Positions 1-8,900 of a DNA stretch of 19,663 nucleotides are shown here, piece after piece. Made by a program: the position numbers and the translations under genes. The stretch is from Gammaproteobacteria bacterium (GTDB lineage: Bacteria; Pseudomonadota; Gammaproteobacteria; Thiohalomonadales; Thiohalomonadaceae). The stretch spans positions 1 to 19,663 of the forward strand of contig JADFYS010000005.1 of NCBI GenBank assembly GCA_015232955.1. Direction: 5' to 3'. Numbering within the stretch: position 1 is the stretch's first letter; every line of letters begins with the position of its first letter. Under the pieces are notes generated by a model. It did not search any database. It was given only the letters and a program-made list of their open reading frames with translations, and was not told the origin of the DNA.

Positions 1-29
1 CCATTGGGAGAGGGCCGGGGTGAGGGCTA
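1..29 (+). repeat. Left copy of a REP-like dispersed repeat, cut by the window edge
   Basis: The window opens inside a GC-rich palindromic element of the form CCCTCTCCC-ATT-GGGAGAGGG followed by a G-rich tail; only the last part of the loop and the right half are present. The same 29 bases recur at 19370-19398 in the same orientation with one mismatch (C at 15, T there). Elements of this look are common dispersed intergenic repeats in proteobacterial genomes. Together the copies bracket the whole secretion locus. Confidence 0.75.
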
Positions 30-96
30 AAACAGGCCAGGGGAGTGAATGGTTACGCTAATGTATTTCACGCTAAAGGGTAGCTACGGTGCCTCT

Positions 97-126
97 GGAT
101 TCCCGCTTACGCGGGAATGACGGTCG
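97..126. repeat. Short palindromic intergenic repeat
   Basis: ATTCCCGC (99-106) and GCGGGAAT (111-118) form a perfect 8-bp stem with a TTAC loop, followed by GACGGTCG. The pattern TGGATTCCCGC...GCGGGAATGACG is a common dispersed repeat type in proteobacterial intergenic DNA. It has no T-run after it, so an intrinsic terminator role is not supported. Confidence 0.6.
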
Positions 127-470
127 TATCTCGATAGCGATAGCAGATCACGCCCTCTCCTGAGTAGCTACGACAATTTTTAATTAAATTGAAACACTAG
201 CAGTTAAGATTCAACATTAATTATCCACAATAACGCATTGATTATAAAAAACAAGACTCACGGTGATTTATTAAATCAGCAAATACTTATAGTGGTTGTT
301 CTCGATTTTTAACTCCTCTATACTCCCCCCCGCAAGAGGCAAGAAGTGGTGTTGGGGCCGGAGCATAAACCTCCAGTTCCGGTCATCATGCCCCGTGTAC
401 CTCTGCTACCGTACCACCTGGCAGTAGCGGTACCTCTATAAATTTTGACCGTTGGAGGTTTTGAGAACAG
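127..470. other. Non-coding leader region upstream of tssB
   Basis: No convincing gene lies here. Bases about 170-320 are clearly AT-rich compared with the coding DNA, as expected for a promoter region. It contains one perfect TTATCCACA nonamer (221-229), identical to the strong E. coli DnaA box, and a sigma-70-like hexamer pair (296-324). Bases 325-450 are GC-richer and carry several imperfect inverted repeats (for example around CCGGAGC...TTCCGG and GCTACCG...CGGTACC), so the 5' leader of the transcript would be long, about 140 nt, and could be structured. No clear sigma-54 site (TGGCAC-N5-TTGC) was seen. Confidence 0.55.
296..324 (+). promoter_or_regulatory. Candidate sigma-70 promoter for the T6SS operon
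   Basis: TTGTTC (296-301) and TATACT (319-324) are separated by exactly 17 bases. The -10 hexamer matches 5 of 6 consensus positions and the -35 only 3 of 6. It sits in the AT-rich stretch before tssB and is the best pair seen in the leader. Predicted from pattern only. Confidence 0.4.
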
Positions 471-968
471 ATGTCCAGAAAAATTCAAAGCTCAGTAGCG
501 CCCAAAGAGCGTATTAACATTGTTTACAGGCCTGCGACCGGAAATGCCAAGTCCCAGACCGAACTACCACTTAAGGCGATGATCCTTGCGGATCTCACCA
601 AAAGCGAAGATTCACGCCCGATCGAAGAGCGGCAACCGATTGACATTAATAACGACAATATTGACGAGGTTCTCGCCAGCTTGAATGTCTCGACCCAATT
701 TTCGGTACCTAACCGCATTAGTGGCAAAGAGGGTGAAGAGTTTTCGATCAATCTTAACTTCAAAGAGATGAGTGACTTCTCTCCCGATAGCATCGTTCAG
801 GCTGTGGAGGAGCTAAAGCAGGTGATCGCTCTAAGAGATGCCCTTAAGGCGCTACGCGGGCCGCTTGGAAATGCACCTCAGATGCGGCGTGATATCCAGG
901 AGCTGGTTGCCAATGCGGACTCCCGCAAAAAACTGAGCAGCGAACTGGGAATTGGTAAAGCGAAATAG
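471..968 (+). CDS. tssB: T6SS contractile sheath small subunit TssB (VipA/ImpB)
   Basis: At 165 residues this is the normal size for TssB. It pairs with TssC in the cytoplasm to build the contractile sheath around the Hcp tube. Family landmarks are visible: an early strand region with LPLKAMILADL at about 32-42, and the conserved stretch around FKEMSDFSPDSIVQAVEEL near residues 97-115, followed by a helix (LKQVIALRDALKALRGPLG) and a C-terminal helical tail. The ATG is preceded by GGAGG at 454-458. It is the first gene of the operon, with tssC 59 bases downstream, the standard partner order. No defects were seen. Confidence is high because both the family motifs and the neighbour agree. Confidence 0.96.
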   Translation: MSRKIQSSVAPKERINIVYRPATGNAKSQTELPLKAMILADLTKSEDSRPIEERQPIDINNDNIDEVLASLNVSTQFSVPNRISGKEGEEFSINLNFKEMSDFSPDSIVQAVEELKQVIALRDALKALRGPLGNAPQMRRDIQELVANADSRKKLSSELGIGKAK

Positions 969-1027
969 TCTGTCAAACATCAGACTACCCACAGAATCAT
1001 CCGTGAAGTGAGAGGATTAGAACGAAT

Positions 1028-2485
1028 ATGAGTGAACAGAGTAGTGCAGTAAAAGAGGGCGAGTTAATTGGCCAGTTAATGCAGCACACCAACCTGGGCG
1101 TGGAAGATGAGGGCTATGCCGCAACCCGCGCCGGGGTAGAGCTGTTGCTGACGGAACTGATTGAGAATAATCGTATTGACGAGCGTGCAGACAAGCGTTT
1201 TGTCGATCAGATGATTCACGAGCTCGACCGTCGTCTGAGCCAACAGATGGATGAAATTCTTCATCACCCCACTTTTCAGGAGCTGGAGTCAACCTGGAAA
1301 AGTCTTGAGTATCTGCTCCAGGGAACTGATTTCAGAGAGAATATCAAGGTTCAGGTGATCTCAACCTCAAAAACAGATCTGTTTGAGGATTTTGAGGATG
1401 CGCCAGACTTCACCAAATCAGGTCTCTATCGCCACCTCTACACCGAAGAGTTCGGTCAATTCGGTGGCCTGCCAGTGGGGGCGGTGATTACCGACTACAG
1501 TGTCAGTCACGGTAGTCAGGATGTGAAATTGATGCAGCATCTGGCAACGCTGGGTGGGATGATTCATGCCCCGATAATCCTCAACGCTGACGCCTCGTTC
1601 TTTGGTGTAACATCCTACTCATCGCTTCCTCAGCTGAAAGAGTTGGGGTCGATCTTTGACAGCCCCAACTACGCCAAGTGGAACGGTTTTCGTGATTCGG
1701 ATCTCTCGCGGAACATCGGCTTGACCATGCCGAAGATGATGATTCGTCAACCCTATGGCGAAGACAACCCCGCCAAGAGTTTTAATTACGAAGAGACGAC
1801 CGGAACCACACTCAATAACTATCTGTGGGGTAACGCCTCTTTTGCATTTGGTGCCAATGTCAATGACAGTTTCGCCCAATACCGCTGGTGTCCCAATATC
1901 ATCGGCCCAACCAGTGGCGGCGGGGTGAATGACATGGATATCAATGTGGTTGAGCAGGATGGGCAGGAGCTGGTGATTGGTCCGGTGGAGACCACCATTT
2001 CAGATCGGCGTGAGTATGAGTTGGCTGAAATGGGCTTTATCCCGCTCGTTCTGAAGAAGGGTAGCAATCAAGCGGCATTCTTCTCTGCCAACTCTACCCA
2101 GCGACCACAGTTCTTTGGCAATGATGAAGAGGGCCGTCAGGCAGAGTTGAACTTCCGACTCGGTACTCAGCTCCCCTATATGTTCATCGTCAACCGTCTC
2201 GCCCACTACATTAAGGTGCTGCAACGGGAAAATCTTGGCAGCTGGAAGAGTCGGGGTGAGCTCGAAGGAGAACTCAATAAGTGGCTACGGCAGTATGTCG
2301 CAGATCAAGAGAATCCTTCACCTGCTACCCGTGCCCAGAGACCGCTGCGTAAAGCGGAATTGACCGTCTCTACAGTTCCCGGAGAGGTGGGTTGGTATTC
2401 TGTTCAGCTAGAGGTGACACCTCACTTTAAGTACATGGGGGCGAGTTTTACCCTTAACCTGACCAGCACCCTCGACGCAGCCTGA
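1028..2485 (+). CDS. tssC: T6SS contractile sheath large subunit TssC (VipB/ImpC)
   Basis: The 485-residue protein is the usual length for TssC, the large sheath subunit that interlocks with TssB and is normally disassembled by ClpV after contraction. Recognisable blocks are HPTFQELESTWKSLEYLL (about 79-96), YTEEFGQFGGLPVGAVITDY (about 138-157), the WNGFRDSD region, and the C-terminal block LAHYIKVLQRENLGSW through QYVADQENPSPATRAQRPLR, ending in the beta-rich TssC tail. The complete N-terminal region (first ~60 residues) is present; in characterised systems it contributes to subunit linking and ClpV recognition. An AGAGGA ribosome-binding site lies just upstream of the ATG. A strong hairpin follows the gene. 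Confidence 0.97.
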   Translation: MSEQSSAVKEGELIGQLMQHTNLGVEDEGYAATRAGVELLLTELIENNRIDERADKRFVDQMIHELDRRLSQQMDEILHHPTFQELESTWKSLEYLLQGTDFRENIKVQVISTSKTDLFEDFEDAPDFTKSGLYRHLYTEEFGQFGGLPVGAVITDYSVSHGSQDVKLMQHLATLGGMIHAPIILNADASFFGVTSYSSLPQLKELGSIFDSPNYAKWNGFRDSDLSRNIGLTMPKMMIRQPYGEDNPAKSFNYEETTGTTLNNYLWGNASFAFGANVNDSFAQYRWCPNIIGPTSGGGVNDMDINVVEQDGQELVIGPVETTISDRREYELAEMGFIPLVLKKGSNQAAFFSANSTQRPQFFGNDEEGRQAELNFRLGTQLPYMFIVNRLAHYIKVLQRENLGSWKSRGELEGELNKWLRQYVADQENPSPATRAQRPLRKAELTVSTVPGEVGWYSVQLEVTPHFKYMGASFTLNLTSTLDAA

Positions 2486-2517
2486 TTTATCCAGGTCTGT
2501 TCGCAGTCGGCAAGCCC

Positions 2518-2549
2518 CCCCCTCACTGTCAGTGAGGGGGCTCTTTTCC
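2518..2549 (+). terminator. Hairpin with T-run between tssC and hcp (terminator or attenuator)
   Basis: CCCCCTCACT (2518-2527) and AGTGAGGGGG (2531-2540) form a perfect 10-bp stem with a GTC loop, followed by CTCTTTTCC. This has the shape of an intrinsic terminator. Because the downstream genes belong to the same machine, it probably acts as a partial terminator, or hcp has its own promoter in the remaining ~75 bases. A processing or stabilising hairpin is an alternative. Confidence 0.75.
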
Positions 2550-2625
2550 AAGGGCCTCGTCGATGCCGTTATGCTGGCACAACCACTAATTCACCCTATT
2601 TTCACCGCTCAAGGAGTTTAGCACC

Positions 2626-3141
2626 ATGGCAACAGAGATCTATTTAACCATTGAAGATGCAGAGGGGAATGTTCTAACAGAAGATGCCTCTTCTAAAGTA
2701 AGTATCGGTGCCTACTATAAAGAGGCACACTCTGATGCGATCTCAGTCTTTGCGCTGGATCATAAAATATCACTTCCAACAGATAATCGGGTAGGAGCTA
2801 TCACCAGTAACCGCCGTCATGAAGGTTTGACCATCACCAAGATGATCGACAAATCTTCGCCTCTGCTCTTTAACCTCATGGGCAAACCGACAGAGCTCAC
2901 CTGCCTGTTTGAGTTTTTCCGCAGCTCTGATATCACCAACGAAGGTGAGCCAGAGCTTTTTTATACCATTGAACTGGAAGAGGCGAAGATCATCGGTATT
3001 CGTACCATCTCACCCAACAGGATGCACCCGGAGCACGATCACCTCGTTGCCCATGAGGAGCTGACATTTACCTATGGCAGTATCACTTGGGAACACCCGG
3101 TCGGCTCTACCAACGCTCTGGATAAGTGGGCTGGAGAGTAG
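2626..3141 (+). CDS. hcp: T6SS tube protein Hcp (TssD), first copy
   Basis: The 171-residue protein has the Hcp pattern: an N-terminal strand MATEIYLTIEDAEGNV, a central HEGLTITKMIDKSSPLLFNL segment matching the conserved Hcp region where the loop meets the helix (about 65-85), and the C-terminal block HLVAHEELTFTYGSITWEH. Hcp forms stacked hexameric rings that make the expelled inner tube. It has no signal peptide, as expected. It has a good ribosome-binding site (AAGGAG at 2611-2616). It lies between two hairpins (2518-2549 and 3194-3237), which would let this abundant tube subunit be expressed separately from the sheath and membrane genes. It is much closer to a standard Hcp than the second copy at 11214-11693. 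Confidence 0.93.
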   Translation: MATEIYLTIEDAEGNVLTEDASSKVSIGAYYKEAHSDAISVFALDHKISLPTDNRVGAITSNRRHEGLTITKMIDKSSPLLFNLMGKPTELTCLFEFFRSSDITNEGEPELFYTIELEEAKIIGIRTISPNRMHPEHDHLVAHEELTFTYGSITWEHPVGSTNALDKWAGE

Positions 3142-3169
3142 ACGCAACCGTTCCCTGATCGACAAAGTA

Positions 3170-3841
3170 GTGGCTATCGGTATAACCACAGATAGAGGGA
3201 GAGGAGGGGGCGCCCTCCCTCTTCTCCTCTCTCTCTTGATCGGAGCGCAGTGGGGCTGTGTTCCCAAACCGGTAGAGAAGGGGGTGATAGAAGAGACCCC
3301 ACAACAGGCAGTTGCCAGTGAAGGGAGTGAGCTCTATCGGCCAACGCCGATCTATGACAATCTGCCACCGACCCTCTGGTCGTTTGAAGAGAAGGGGATC
3401 TCGATTCGCTTTAGAGCGGACGAAAATCTTAACGCCTATAATGGCCAGCCGCACACCCTTTTTCTTGCCATATTTCAGCTCGATAAGGCGGCAAAATTTA
3501 AAAAAATAGCTCAGACCCGCACCGGCGTAGAGGAGCTATTATCCGATGAGGGGGTCGATGCCTCCATCCTCTATAGCGAGAAACTCTCCATCTATCCCGG
3601 AGGCGAACAAGTGGTGGTGATGGATCGCATGGATCAGGCGAAGTTTATCGCTATTGTTGCAGGATATAGTGATCTCGCCCAGAGTAAGAGTGTGCGTCTG
3701 GTTCCCATTGCTGGAATGGAGGAGCCCCGCACCAATGTCATGGAGCTGATGTCGGATCCGGATAAGCGGGCAGCGGTGATGAAGCTCTGGGTCACGCTGG
3801 GAATGAGTGGAATTAGTGAACTTGAGGTTCGCCCAGAGTAG
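3170..3841 (+). CDS. tssJ: T6SS outer-membrane lipoprotein TssJ (VasD/SciN)
   Basis: TssJ anchors the TssL-TssM complex to the outer membrane from the periplasmic side. I place the start at the GTG of 3170, giving 223 residues. The frame stays open upstream into hcp, but a start there would put a long non-signal stretch before the lipoprotein signal. From 3170 the protein reads as a short basic region (R9, R11), a hydrophobic core ALPLLLSLLIGA and Cys30 as the likely lipidated residue. The lipobox (QWGC) is weak at position -3. The mature part has family features: FRADENLNAYNGQPHTLFLA, LFLAIFQLDKAAKF, a helix with EELLSDEG, and LSIYPGGEQVVVMDRMDQAK before a final strand LVPIAG. The signal-peptide codons overlap a purine/pyrimidine quasi-palindrome. 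No strong ribosome-binding site is seen, so the exact start is less certain than the identity. Confidence 0.85.
   Translation: MAIGITTDRGRGGGALPLLLSLLIGAQWGCVPKPVEKGVIEETPQQAVASEGSELYRPTPIYDNLPPTLWSFEEKGISIRFRADENLNAYNGQPHTLFLAIFQLDKAAKFKKIAQTRTGVEELLSDEGVDASILYSEKLSIYPGGEQVVVMDRMDQAKFIAIVAGYSDLAQSKSVRLVPIAGMEEPRTNVMELMSDPDKRAAVMKLWVTLGMSGISELEVRPE
3194..3237 (+). promoter_or_regulatory. Purine/pyrimidine quasi-palindrome downstream of hcp, inside the tssJ signal sequence
   Basis: Bases 3194-3210 are 17 consecutive purines and 3213-3237 are 25 consecutive pyrimidines, with only CG between them. The two tracts are nearly reverse complements (GGAGG...CCTCC with bulges), so the RNA could fold into a long GC-rich stem. 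The position, just after the hcp stop, would suit a 3' stabiliser for hcp mRNA or a brake on tssJ translation. Its function is inferred. Confidence 0.4.
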
Positions 3842-3897
3842 GGCGCACAGCCTCACAACGATAATTTTCGTGTCTTGGATCCAAGGGAGAGGGATGA

Positions 3898-5274
3898 ATG
3901 AATTTTGAAAGGCCGCTGAACTGGAGGCAGGGGATGTTTCTCCAACCCCACCATTTTCAGTATCTGGATCAGCACCATAACCATCTGATCTCACGCCAGT
4001 TTGCGTTGAGCCAGCCCTATCCGTGGGGCTTTGGTCAGCTCAGAATCTCTGCTGAAGCGGTCGGTAATGGCGTGATCGAGGTCGAACAGTGTGAAGCGGT
4101 AATGGCCGATGGTACCTATATCGCCTACCCCGGGAACTCAACCCTGGAACCCCGCTCCGTCTCTGCCCTCTGGAGCGATCACAACGCCCCCCTTCAACTC
4201 TATCTGGTACTCCAGAAGTGGCGCAGTGATGGCAATAATGTTACATCCACTTCCGCTGATAGCTCTAATCGTCGCTTTCTCGTGAGCGATGGTGATCGTC
4301 TTCCCGATCTTTATGCCACTAGCGATGAGATTGAGTGTGAAACCCTCCGTTATAGCTTGAAGATAGTCACCGAGGAGGAGTTGGAGCAGTTTGCCGCTTA
4401 CCACGCTCTGCCTCTGGCACGGATAATCGAAGGGGAGGATCACCCTATTCTTGATCCCGATTATGCGCCACCGGCACTGGCCATCGCTGCGTCGCCATCA
4501 CTACTTGGCGCTGTCCGCTCTGTGCGAGAGGAGCTGGTGCGGCGTGCTGCGCTCCTTGAGGAGTTTAAAGGGGAGGCCGTTGGCAATGCAGGGATGGGGC
4601 CCAAGGCGCTGCGTTACCGTCTCGCCCTACAGACCCTCAGCCGTTATGCGCTGCAGATGCATCAGCTCTCGCTGACCAACGACCTTCATCCATGGCAGGT
4701 TTTCACCGTTTTTAGCCAGTTAATCGGAGAGTTAAGCACCTTTTCGATGTCATTCAATGTTCTGGGTGAACGGCTGGGGAGTAACGATGGCCATATTCGT
4801 TATCGCCATGACAATCCGGGCGACTGTTTTAGTAAAGCTCGTCTCCTCATTTTACAGCTGTTAAATGAGATTAGTGTCCGTCCCGATCTCCTTGTGGATC
4901 TTCCTGCAGGTGAGGACAATATCTACACTCAGACCATTCCGGATCGCTTCTTTAGTGGCAATAACCGCTTCTATCTGGTGCTCAAGACCCGAGAGCAGTT
5001 TGAGAGTCTCCTTGAATCTTTTGTTCAGTTTGCGAAGATCGGTTCCCGCGATAATGTGCTAGAGATGATTCAACGGGCGTTACCGGGAGTTACTGCAAGT
5101 TATCTTACGGTCCATCCCGAGGGGCTTCCCCGCTATCCTGATTCGGCCTATTTTCAACTCGATACCAATAGTGAAGAGTGGGTCTCCGTCTGCGATCGTC
5201 GAACACTTGCCCTCTCATGGCAAGATGCACCGCAAGATCTCAAAGTAGAGTTAATTGTGTTGGGGGGTGGATAG
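3898..5274 (+). CDS. tssK: T6SS baseplate protein TssK (VasE/ImpJ)
   Basis: TssK trimers link the cytoplasmic baseplate to the TssL-TssM membrane complex. The 458-residue length is typical. The N-terminus carries the family signature W-x-x-G-M-F-L-Q-P-H-H-F-Q (about residues 8-20), followed by a YPWGFGQLRI block and a beta-rich domain. The central helical part (around LQTLSRYALQMHQLSLTNDLHPWQ) and the C-terminal receptor-binding-like domain with FYLVLKTREQFESL and LPRYPDSAYFQLDTNSEEW also agree with the family. The ATG at 3898 follows a purine-rich AAGGGAGAGGG. The stop codon is separated by two bases from the tssL GTG, so the two are probably translationally coupled. Confidence 0.95.
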   Translation: MNFERPLNWRQGMFLQPHHFQYLDQHHNHLISRQFALSQPYPWGFGQLRISAEAVGNGVIEVEQCEAVMADGTYIAYPGNSTLEPRSVSALWSDHNAPLQLYLVLQKWRSDGNNVTSTSADSSNRRFLVSDGDRLPDLYATSDEIECETLRYSLKIVTEEELEQFAAYHALPLARIIEGEDHPILDPDYAPPALAIAASPSLLGAVRSVREELVRRAALLEEFKGEAVGNAGMGPKALRYRLALQTLSRYALQMHQLSLTNDLHPWQVFTVFSQLIGELSTFSMSFNVLGERLGSNDGHIRYRHDNPGDCFSKARLLILQLLNEISVRPDLLVDLPAGEDNIYTQTIPDRFFSGNNRFYLVLKTREQFESLLESFVQFAKIGSRDNVLEMIQRALPGVTASYLTVHPEGLPRYPDSAYFQLDTNSEEWVSVCDRRTLALSWQDAPQDLKVELIVLGGG

Positions 5275-5276
5275 CG

Positions 5277-5939
5277 GTGAAGCTGATCGATGCTTTTATC
5301 CCCCTCTTTGCCGCATCAGAGCGTTACCGGCAACAGCCACAACTTCTCTCCAATCGTGATTATGGTCAGGTGAGGACTGAGTTTGAGCGGATGTTGGTGG
5401 AGAGTGGGCAGCGTGCGCGAGAGTACGGCTATGGAGATGAAGAGTACGATTACGCCCGGTTTGCTGTGATCGCCTATCTCGATGAACTGATGCTATCTCA
5501 GCAGTGGCAGGGACGGCAGCAGTGGCTGAAAGAGATGTTACAGAAGGTCCATTTTGGCAGCGCCAGCGGTGGAACCGAGTTTTATCAACGCCTTGAGACC
5601 CTCAATCCGGTCAATCCGGGTGAGAAGGATGTGCGGGAGGTCTTTTTCTATGCGCTCTGCTTCGGTTTTTGTGGGAAGTATTATCGTGATCGCGACAAGG
5701 TTACCCGACAGCAGATCATCCAGTCCAACTATGACATCCTTGCCCCTGCCGGGCGACTTGAGGGCGATCCCCTCTTCCCAGTCGCTTTTGCAGATAAGGT
5801 GAGCGGAAGTCAGATTAAACGAACGCTCGATTTCACCACGCTGGTGTTGGGGATCCCCCTGCTCTTAATTATTGCCCTCTTTTTTGCTGCCAGAAGCGAG
5901 ATGGTCGAGTTGGCACAAAAGATGGTTTTAATATTCTGA
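5277..5939 (+). CDS. tssL: T6SS inner-membrane protein TssL (DotU/ImpK-like)
   Basis: This is the cytoplasmic hook-shaped partner of TssM in the membrane complex. I start it at the GTG of 5277, two bases after the tssK stop and with GGGGGG upstream; the frame remains open further upstream only as an overlap with tssK. The 220-residue product begins MKLIDAFIPLFAASERYR. It shows the DotU signature FAVIAYLDELMLSQQW, then KVHFGSASGGTEFYQRLETL and EVFFYALCFGFCGKYY. One membrane segment lies near the C-terminus (about 187-208, TLVLGIPLLLIIALFFAA), giving the usual C-tail-anchored topology. There is no C-terminal peptidoglycan-binding (OmpA-like) extension, so cell-wall anchoring would have to come from another protein. 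Confidence 0.94.
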   Translation: MKLIDAFIPLFAASERYRQQPQLLSNRDYGQVRTEFERMLVESGQRAREYGYGDEEYDYARFAVIAYLDELMLSQQWQGRQQWLKEMLQKVHFGSASGGTEFYQRLETLNPVNPGEKDVREVFFYALCFGFCGKYYRDRDKVTRQQIIQSNYDILAPAGRLEGDPLFPVAFADKVSGSQIKRTLDFTTLVLGIPLLLIIALFFAARSEMVELAQKMVLIF

Positions 5940-5970
5940 TCCCCGACCGCAAACCGACCCCACCGAAACT

Positions 5971-8900
5971 ATGTTAAAAGCCCTCTTTAAATTGATCCTT
6001 TTTCTGCTGCTCTGGTCTCTTATCGGCGTAGTCATTATTGCGGTAACGCTCTTTGCCGGTTACACCATAGAGCTTGGGGTGCAGATCTTTATCGTCACCT
6101 TTAGCGCATGGTTCCTCTGCTGCGTAGTTATCCGAAAACTCTACCGTCGCTATCAAGCAAAAAAACGGGTAGAGAAACTGATTCATGTCGAAGAGAGCAC
6201 TGAACGCGATGAATCGGCTTCGTTTCTAGGGGGGCTTTTCGGTTTTGTCAACCACTCCCGACTCCAGCAACGGCTGCTCAAACTTCACAAGTTTCTCGCC
6301 AAAAGTCGGCTCAAAGAGCAGGGAGACCCACTCTATGCTCTCCCGTGGTTTCTGTTGTTAGGAGGCGAGGATCAGCGTCGCAAGGCGTTCTATTCTCAGG
6401 CAGATCTCACCGAAACGGCGGTCGATGTAAAGGGGATCAGCAGCCATGGCCACAGCTTTGAGTGGTTTTTGACCAATAAAATGGTGATGGTGGATACCCC
6501 TAAGCAGATCTTTGGCTTAGAGGGTAAGGGCGCCTCTTCCGAGTGGGTCGAGTTTGCCAAACTACTGAGAAAATATCGCAGCAAAGAGTGTCTCAACGGA
6601 GTGGTGATCACCTTGGATGCCACCCTGCTTGGTGAGAGAAGCCGAACCGAGATGCGTGAACTGGGACGAGAGTGGCGCCGGAAGATCGATCAGCTGATGA
6701 AGGTTACTACGATGCGCCTTCCTCTCTACCTTGTTGTGACTGGAGTTGAGCAGCTTGACGGCTCCTCTTCGTGGTGGAGAGAGATGAGCGAGGAGCAGCG
6801 AGAGGAGCCTTTTGGTGCCTTGATTGTCGATTCGACACCTGGGTCAAAACCGGTGATTGCTGCACTGCAACAGATCATTGCTCAGATGAAAGAGCATCAG
6901 TTAAAGACGCTCTATAGCGGAAAGTGTGACAGCGAACTTCTTCTCTTTCCCGAAGGGATCGCTGCTCTTGGTGATGCGCTTGAGGCTTTTAGTGAGACCT
7001 TTTACGAATACAACGCTTACCACAGTGGCCCCATTAATCGCGGGCTCTACTTCAGCGGCTCCAGTAGTGACTTTGACAAAGGGAAAACTCTTCATGCCAA
7101 GCAGTTTCTGGAACAGGTTCTTCCCTCTCAGCGAGGTGTCATTGAGCCTCTAGAGAGTGCCATGCTGTTAGAGGCGAGAATGCGCCTCTTCTGGCGCGCC
7201 GCCTGGTTGACGATACTCATTGTTGTTGGCGGTGGGCTCTACCACCTCTACCAAAATCATTCGGGATATCTGGTTGAAGAGAGAGAGGCGTATGCCGGTA
7301 AGCTGGTCTCTTCAACCTCTGGCCATGCAGGGAGTATCACAACCCTCAGTTCAATGCGCACGCTCATCATGGAACTTGAAGAGACCATCAGCGGCTGGTG
7401 GCTACCGTGGTACACCCCAACGGAGAAGGATCAGCTCTTTTCAAAATTAAAGAAGATCTATGTCGACCGTTTCTACTCCAACCTGGGTGAACCGGCAAAC
7501 CGTGCTCTTCTTGCCTCCATTCAACAGGAGATGGGGCGCAAGCGACGAGACCATGTTACGGTCGGAAACCTGGTGATGGTGCTCTCAAGACGGATCGCTC
7601 TGCTTGAGGAGTACATTGGGGGCGGCGATGCGGATGATCTCGGTTTTCTCGCTGAACCCTATGACTCGGGAGAGTGGCTCCTCGACGGAACACTCGATAG
7701 CCAACAGGTGACCGCTTACAATCAGCTCTACATTCAGTATCTACTCTGGTCACACGATCTAGAGCGCGCCCAAGAGGAGTTGATTCTGTTAAAACGGGAG
7801 ATCGATAGTCTGGTTCTGGCCAGCGGAGAACAGCTGCAGTGGGTAATCGAATGGGCAAATCTGCAACTTCGTGGTAACGAAACGCTTCTAAAACAGTTCT
7901 GGCAGGGGAGTGGCCGCTTTGATAACACCATTCGGGTAGAGCCGGCGTTTACCCTTGAGGGGAAGGCGCTGATTGAGAGCCTGTTGGCAGAGGTCACTCA
8001 CCAAGCACCCATTGCGCAAGAGGTACCACAACGGATTGCCCGATTTCGCGACTACTATCAAGGTCTCTACCTCGACTCTTGGGAGGCGTTTCTCAAAGGC
8101 TTTAGCTCCGGCAGTAGCGCCCTTCGGGGAAGGAGGGAGTGGCTAGAGGGTGTAGAGTCACTGGCTAGAGGGGGGAACCCCTTTTTTTCTGTCCTTGAAG
8201 TGAGTTATGCACAGCTCGAACCGTGGCTGGAGGAGGGGGTGGAGAGTGAGTGGCTGACCCTGCTCGACTACTACCAGACGATGAAGATGTTCAGCCCCAA
8301 CGCCCCCAAGGACAATAGCAAACAGAATAAGACATTGGCAAAAATGGGGCTGGGGCTTTTGGCAAAGGCGGGACCGGTAGGTAAGGCGTTGGCCAAAGCC
8401 GGCAAAAGCGGGATGAAGAGTAAGAAAAAACTCGATAAAGCGAGTGGTGGTAAACCGGAAGAGGAAGATGAACGGGATCTGGTTCTGGAGGAGTCGGGAA
8501 AGCTTCTCGGGGATTACATTACCGCGCTGGGTGATGTCGCGATGAACTCTGAGATCCGTAGTGTCTCTCATATGGGTATGGTCAACCTCTTCACCAATCC
8601 GGATAACCCCGGCATCGGTTCCGGACCAGAGGCGAGAGCTTACGAATCGATTCGTCAGCTACAGATTCTGTTGGGAAAAAGAGACCGCCAGAACGCAGCC
8701 TTCTGGGATATCTACGGTGGTTCGGTCGATTTGGCTCTGGAATTTATGCTGGAGGAGACCTCCTGCTATCTTCAGGAGAACTGGATGGACAATGTCCTCG
8801 CTTCACTGCAGGGGGTTCCCAAGTATAAAGAGGCGGAGGCGATGGTAGGAGAGGGGGGTAAACTCTGGAGTTTTATTGGTGAAGGCGATGCCGCCCCATT

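Noticed and set aside
221..229. Replication origin at the DnaA-box-like nonamer
   Set aside because: Only one box was noticed, with no cluster of boxes and no origin-associated genes.
3074..3169. Longer tssJ frame starting inside hcp at an ATG
   Set aside because: It would place a 32-residue non-hydrophobic extension before the lipoprotein signal peptide and overlap hcp by 68 bases; the GTG at 3170 gives a proper signal sequence.
5178..5276. Upstream extension of tssL overlapping tssK
   Set aside because: The added residues do not resemble TssL, and the GTG at 5277 with a G-rich site directly after the tssK stop gives the expected N-terminus.
7556..7858. Minus-strand open frames of ~60-150 codons across the locus
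   Set aside because: They lie opposite well-supported + strand genes, have no recognisable domains and show arginine/serine-rich shadow composition.
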